Source: DATJBC01 sp035515515 (lineage in GTDB: Bacteria; Actinomycetota; Acidimicrobiia; Acidimicrobiales; UBA8190). From it: DNA of 15,963 nt. Within the stretch, counting starts at the first letter, position 1, and every line of letters starts with the position of its first letter. Position numbers and translations under genes: made by a program. Shown in pieces: positions 13,711-15,963 of the stretch. The DNA lies in the NCBI GenBank assembly GCA_035515515.1, contig DATJBC010000241.1, positions 1-15,963 on the forward strand. Direction: 5' to 3'. Under the pieces are notes generated by a model. The model saw nothing but the letters and a program-made list of their open reading frames with translations, ran no database searches and had not been told where the DNA came from.

Positions 13711-13926
13711 TAGATTGCCCGGTCGGCCTCCGCGGGGGCCGCCACAGATATCGACGAAGTGCCGTCGCCGCAGACCTCCGGTCACGCCCTCGGGCGTCGA
13801 AGGGGCCCCCGGGCCCGCCTGACGAGGCGACGAACGTGACGCTCGGCGGGGCGCGGCCCTGCCCGGGGGACGCGGTGACGGCGCCAGGCGAGCGGTGCCG
13901 AGCCGCTCCGAGCACGGGAGCCGAGC
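13711..13926 (+). promoter_or_regulatory. Internal promoter and candidate L10 leader ahead of rplJ
   Basis: TAGATT (13711-13716) is a -10-like box that would start a transcript near 13723, giving about 200 nt of leader. The leader carries small stems, including GACC/GGTC (13773-13783) and ACGCC-CTCG-GGCGT (13784-13797). Its position is that of the L10(L12)4 autoregulatory leader widely found before rplJ. I cannot confirm the kink-turn consensus by eye, so this is placement plus structure, not a motif match. Confidence 0.5.
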
Positions 13927-14655
13927 ATGGAGAACCCCCGGCCTGAGAAGACGGCCATCGTGACCGAGGTGCGCGCCCGCCTCGACGCCGCCGACGCCGC
14001 CATCCTGACCGAGTACCGGGGGCTGACCGTGGCCGAGCTCGCCGCGCTGCGCCAGGCCCTGCGGGCGGCCGGCGGCGACTACAAGATCTACAAGAACACC
14101 CTCGTCAAGCTGGCCGTCACCGGCGGCGACCACGAGTCGCTGGCGCCGCTCCTGGTGGGTCCCACGGCCATCGCCTTCGTGACCGGGGAGGTCAGCGCGG
14201 CGGCCAAGGCGCTGCGCGACTTCGCCCGGACCTACCCCAGCCTGGTGGTGAAGGGCGGGTTCCACGCCGAGGGGGTCCTCACCTCCCAGGAGCTCGCCGC
14301 CCTGGCCGACCTGCCCCCGCGCGACGTGCTGCTCGCCCGGCTGGCGGGGGCCATCGCCGCACCGCTCCAGCAGCTCGCCGGCCTCTTCCAGGCCCTGCCC
14401 CGCAACCTCGCCTATGGGCTCTCGGCCGTGCTGGACCAGCAGGGCGGTGCCCCGGCCGCCGCCGAGGCGCCCGTCGAGGAGGCACCCGCCGCCGAGGCGT
14501 CCCCGGCCCAGCCCGCGCCCGCCCCCGAGGCGGCCGAGGCCGAGAGCGCGCCCGCCGCCGAGGCGGCCGAGGCCGAGAGCGCGCCCGCCCCCGAGGCGGC
14601 CCCCGAGCAGGCTTCGCCCGAGCAGGGCGACGCCACCGCCTCCGGCGAGGGCTGA
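13927..14655 (+). CDS. rplJ: 50S ribosomal protein L10 with C-terminal Ala/Glu/Pro tail
   Basis: L10 anchors the L12 dimers to the ribosomal stalk. The product is 242 aa against about 165-180 for typical L10. The core (1-175) is ordinary: KTAIVTEVRARL, AILTEYRGLTVAELAALR, YKIYKNTLVKLA, the PTAIAF strand, VVKGGFHAEGVLT and the helix RNLAYGLSAVLDQ that belongs to the L12-binding region. From about residue 176 a tail of some 65 residues follows, made of Ala, Glu, Pro and Ser, which includes two 11-residue repeats (AEAAEAESAPA type) encoded by a 33-bp tandem repeat. The start ATG 13927 has GGGAG (13916-13920) 6 nt upstream. The gene is followed by rplL. Confidence 0.96.
   Translation: MENPRPEKTAIVTEVRARLDAADAAILTEYRGLTVAELAALRQALRAAGGDYKIYKNTLVKLAVTGGDHESLAPLLVGPTAIAFVTGEVSAAAKALRDFARTYPSLVVKGGFHAEGVLTSQELAALADLPPRDVLLARLAGAIAAPLQQLAGLFQALPRNLAYGLSAVLDQQGGAPAAAEAPVEEAPAAEASPAQPAPAPEAAEAESAPAAEAAEAESAPAPEAAPEQASPEQGDATASGEG
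14524..14601 (+). repeat. 33-bp in-frame tandem repeat in the rplJ tail
   Basis: Two units (14524-14556 and 14557-14589) differ at only one base, and a third partial copy of 12 bp (14590-14601) follows. The period is a multiple of three and in frame, so the repeat encodes an 11-residue Ala/Glu/Pro unit. It is a candidate slippage or unequal-recombination site, so strains may differ in copy number. Confidence 0.85.
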
Positions 14656-14707
14656 CCGGGACCCGTCCGAGACCGACATCGAGCAAACCCAAAGGAGCAG
14701 AGCCACC

Positions 14708-15103
14708 ATGGCGACCAAGCTGACCAAAGACGACATCCTCGAGGGCATCGCCAGCCTGACCGTCCTCGAGCTGTCCGAGCTGCTGAAGGACTTCGAGGAG
14801 AAGTTCGGCGTGACGGCGGCCGCGCCCGTGGCCGTGGCGGCGGCCGTCCCGGCGGCCGGGGGCGGCGAGGCCGGGGGCGGGGAGGAGGAGCAGAGCGAGT
14901 TCGACGTCATCCTGGCCGCCGCCGGCGACAAGAAGATCCAGGTCATCAAGGAGGTCCGTGCGCTCACCAGCCTGGGCCTGAAGGAGGCCAAGGACCTGGT
15001 CGACGCGGCGCCCAAGCCGGTGCTGGAGCGGGTGTCGCAGGCCGACGCCGAGAAGGCCAAGGCCCAGCTCGAGGAGGCCGGCGCCACCGTGGAGGTCAAG
15101 TAG
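14708..15103 (+). CDS. rplL: 50S ribosomal protein L7/L12
   Basis: L12 dimers form the flexible stalk that recruits and stimulates translation GTPases. The 131-aa product has an N-terminal dimerisation and L10-binding helix pair (DDILEGIASLTVLELSELLKD region, 1-37), an Ala/Gly/Glu-rich hinge (about 37-60), and the C-terminal factor-binding domain (FDVILAAAGDKKIQVIKEVR, LGLKEAKDLVDAAPKPV). The start ATG 14708 follows AAAGGAG (14691-14697) by 10 nt. The gap from rplJ is 52 bp. Confidence 0.98.
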   Translation: MATKLTKDDILEGIASLTVLELSELLKDFEEKFGVTAAAPVAVAAAVPAAGGGEAGGGEEEQSEFDVILAAAGDKKIQVIKEVRALTSLGLKEAKDLVDAAPKPVLERVSQADAEKAKAQLEEAGATVEVK

Positions 15104-15130
15104 CCGGCCGGGCCGGGGGCCCCAAAGTGC

Positions 15131-15159
15131 TTGACGGCACCCCGGGGCCTCCGTACCCT
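15131..15159 (+). promoter_or_regulatory. rpoB promoter P1
   Basis: TTGACG (15131-15136), exactly 17 nt, then TACCCT (15154-15159). This is the best sigma-70-type promoter in the window and would start transcription near 15166, about 268 nt before rpoB. Confidence 0.7.
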
Positions 15160-15182
15160 GTTCGATGGCGACGATCGGGGGT

Positions 15183-15210
15183 TGCCTTTGACCGCGCTCG
15201 CGCGTATGCT
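15183..15210 (+). promoter_or_regulatory. rpoB promoter P2
   Basis: TTGCCT (15183-15188), 16 nt, TATGCT (15205-15210), the same TTGCCT-16 layout as the mptB promoter at 8137. It would start transcription near 15217, about 217 nt before rpoB. Confidence 0.55.
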
Positions 15211-15433
15211 GTGCGGTTGCCGTGCCCCTTTCTTCGCGCCATCCCTGCCGGTTCCGGCTGGCTGACGCGCGCCCCAGTGCCCCTGGGAGGGGCATAGCCG
15301 TCCCCGCCCGACCCTCGTAGTACCCACGACCCCCGCCCGCCCTCGTCCCCGCTTCGCCCCCGGCCCGACGGGACACCCCGCCGGCACCGCCGTCTCGTCC
15401 ATCGCCCGCCCCGCACCTGGGAGGAGTTGACCG

Positions 15434-15963
15434 TTGCCTGCACGGTCCAAGAGCCCGGATCGCTTCTCGTTCGCCAACCTCGACGAGGTCCTGCGTTTGC
15501 CCGACCTCATCGCCATCCAGCGGGACTCGTTCCGCTGGTTCTTGGACAAGGGGTTGGCCGAGGCCTTCGCCGACATCAGCCCCATCGAGGACTTCACGGG
15601 GCAGCTGAGCCTCGAGCTCGAGTACGACCCCTCCGACCCCGACCTGCACCCGCCGCCCAAGTTCGCCGAGGAGGAGTGCAAGGAGAAGGACATGACCTTC
15701 GCCGCCCCGGTGTTCGTCCGGGCGCGGTTCATGAACGCCCAGACCGGGGAGATCAAGGAGCAGACCGTCTTCATGGGGGACTTCCCGATGATGACGGACA
15801 AGGGCACCTTCATCATCAACGGCACCGAGCGGGTGGTGGTGAGCCAGCTGGTGCGCTCCCCGGGCGTCATCTTCCAGCCCGGCCGCGACCCCAAGATCAT
15901 CGTGACCGGGACCATCCACCCCTACCGGGGTGAGTGGATCGAGTTCGACGTGGAGGCCAAGCC
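15434..15963 (+). CDS. rpoB: DNA-directed RNA polymerase subunit beta, 5' part (cut by window end)
   Basis: RpoB is the beta subunit of RNA polymerase. Only the first 176 codons are present; the gene runs off the right edge with no stop. The translation begins MPARSKSPDRFSFANLDEVL and shows RpoB N-terminal and protrusion features: LIAIQRDSFRWFLDKGL, the KEKDMTFAAPVFVRARF segment, GDFPMMTDKGTFIINGTERV, VSQLVRSPGV and PYRGEWIEFD. The rifampicin-pocket cluster that includes the conserved RNA-exit residues lies further downstream and cannot be judged. The start is TTG at 15434, chosen because GGGAGGAG (15419-15426) lies 7 nt upstream and no ATG or GTG fits in frame. Another TTG at 15427 is out of frame. 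Confidence 0.97.
   Translation, partial: MPARSKSPDRFSFANLDEVLRLPDLIAIQRDSFRWFLDKGLAEAFADISPIEDFTGQLSLELEYDPSDPDLHPPPKFAEEECKEKDMTFAAPVFVRARFMNAQTGEIKEQTVFMGDFPMMTDKGTFIINGTERVVVSQLVRSPGVIFQPGRDPKIIVTGTIHPYRGEWIEFDVEAK

Larger units (their letters stand above)
15104..15433 (+). other. rplL-rpoB intergenic region, no gene
   Basis: This 330-bp stretch holds no credible coding frame. It begins with GC-rich complementary runs that may attenuate transcription from rplL, then two promoters (15131-15159 and 15183-15210), then about 220 nt of C-rich leader with the rpoB ribosome binding site at its end. Confidence 0.7.

Noticed and set aside
15188..15210. TTGACC at 15188-15193 as a -35 for TATGCT
   Set aside because: The spacer would be only 11 nt; TTGCCT at 15183-15188 gives a workable 16 nt.
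13570..15919. 781-aa and 546-aa minus-strand ORFs opposite rplJ, rplL and rpoB
   Set aside because: Antisense shadows of conserved ribosomal and polymerase genes; no domain is seen.
15427..15933. 168-aa plus-strand ORF at the window end
   Set aside because: It is out of frame with rpoB; the frame starting at TTG 15434 gives unmistakable RpoB sequence.

Overview
The window reads as a chromosomal segment of a very GC-rich actinobacterium. The evidence is a LytR-CpsA-Psr protein, an MptB-type mannosyltransferase, the tRNA-Thr/tRNA-Met/rpmG/tRNA-Trp/secE/nusG order known from actinobacteria, long Ala/Glu/Pro extensions on NusG and L10, and many genes with a -10-like hexamer just before the start codon and no ribosome binding site. 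A lineage such as Acidimicrobiia is plausible, but that is inference, not proof. Nothing looks mobile: there is no transposase, integrase, phage gene or CRISPR array.

Left part (1-7.8 kb), housekeeping and envelope genes on both strands. An LCP cell-wall ligase (minus) is divergent from a membrane-anchored CARDB/Ig-like surface protein (plus), with a perfect 12-bp inverted repeat between them. Citrate synthase (plus) converges on a TesB acyl-CoA thioesterase (minus) across a strong GC hairpin. TesB is divergent from a GH1 beta-glycosidase (plus). A GtrA-like membrane protein (plus) converges on a YajQ-family protein (minus).

Middle (7.9-10.5 kb): tRNA-Tyr(GTA), a GC-rich dyad region, a well-formed promoter with a structured leader, an MptB-like polyprenol-phosphomannose-dependent mannosyltransferase (plus), and a GNAT acetyltransferase (minus).

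Right part (10.55 kb to the end), the transcription/translation cluster, all on plus: tRNA-Thr(GGT), tRNA-Met(CAT), rpmG (54 aa), a palindromic terminator, tRNA-Trp(CCA), secE, nusG, rplK, rplA, a leader with an internal promoter, rplJ, rplL, a leader with two tandem promoters, and rpoB, which is cut by the window end. The arrangement fits co-expression of the SecE translocon subunit, NusG, the L1/L11 and L10/L12 stalk proteins, and RNA polymerase beta.

I do not see a new defence, mobile or biosynthetic system. The most rewarding observations are the repeated leaderless-start architecture (six clear cases), the inverted repeat between the LCP and surface-protein genes, an L33 in which one expected zinc-ligand Cys is Asp, the low-complexity extensions of NusG and L10 (the latter built on a 33-bp tandem repeat), and the tandem promoters and leader ahead of rpoB.
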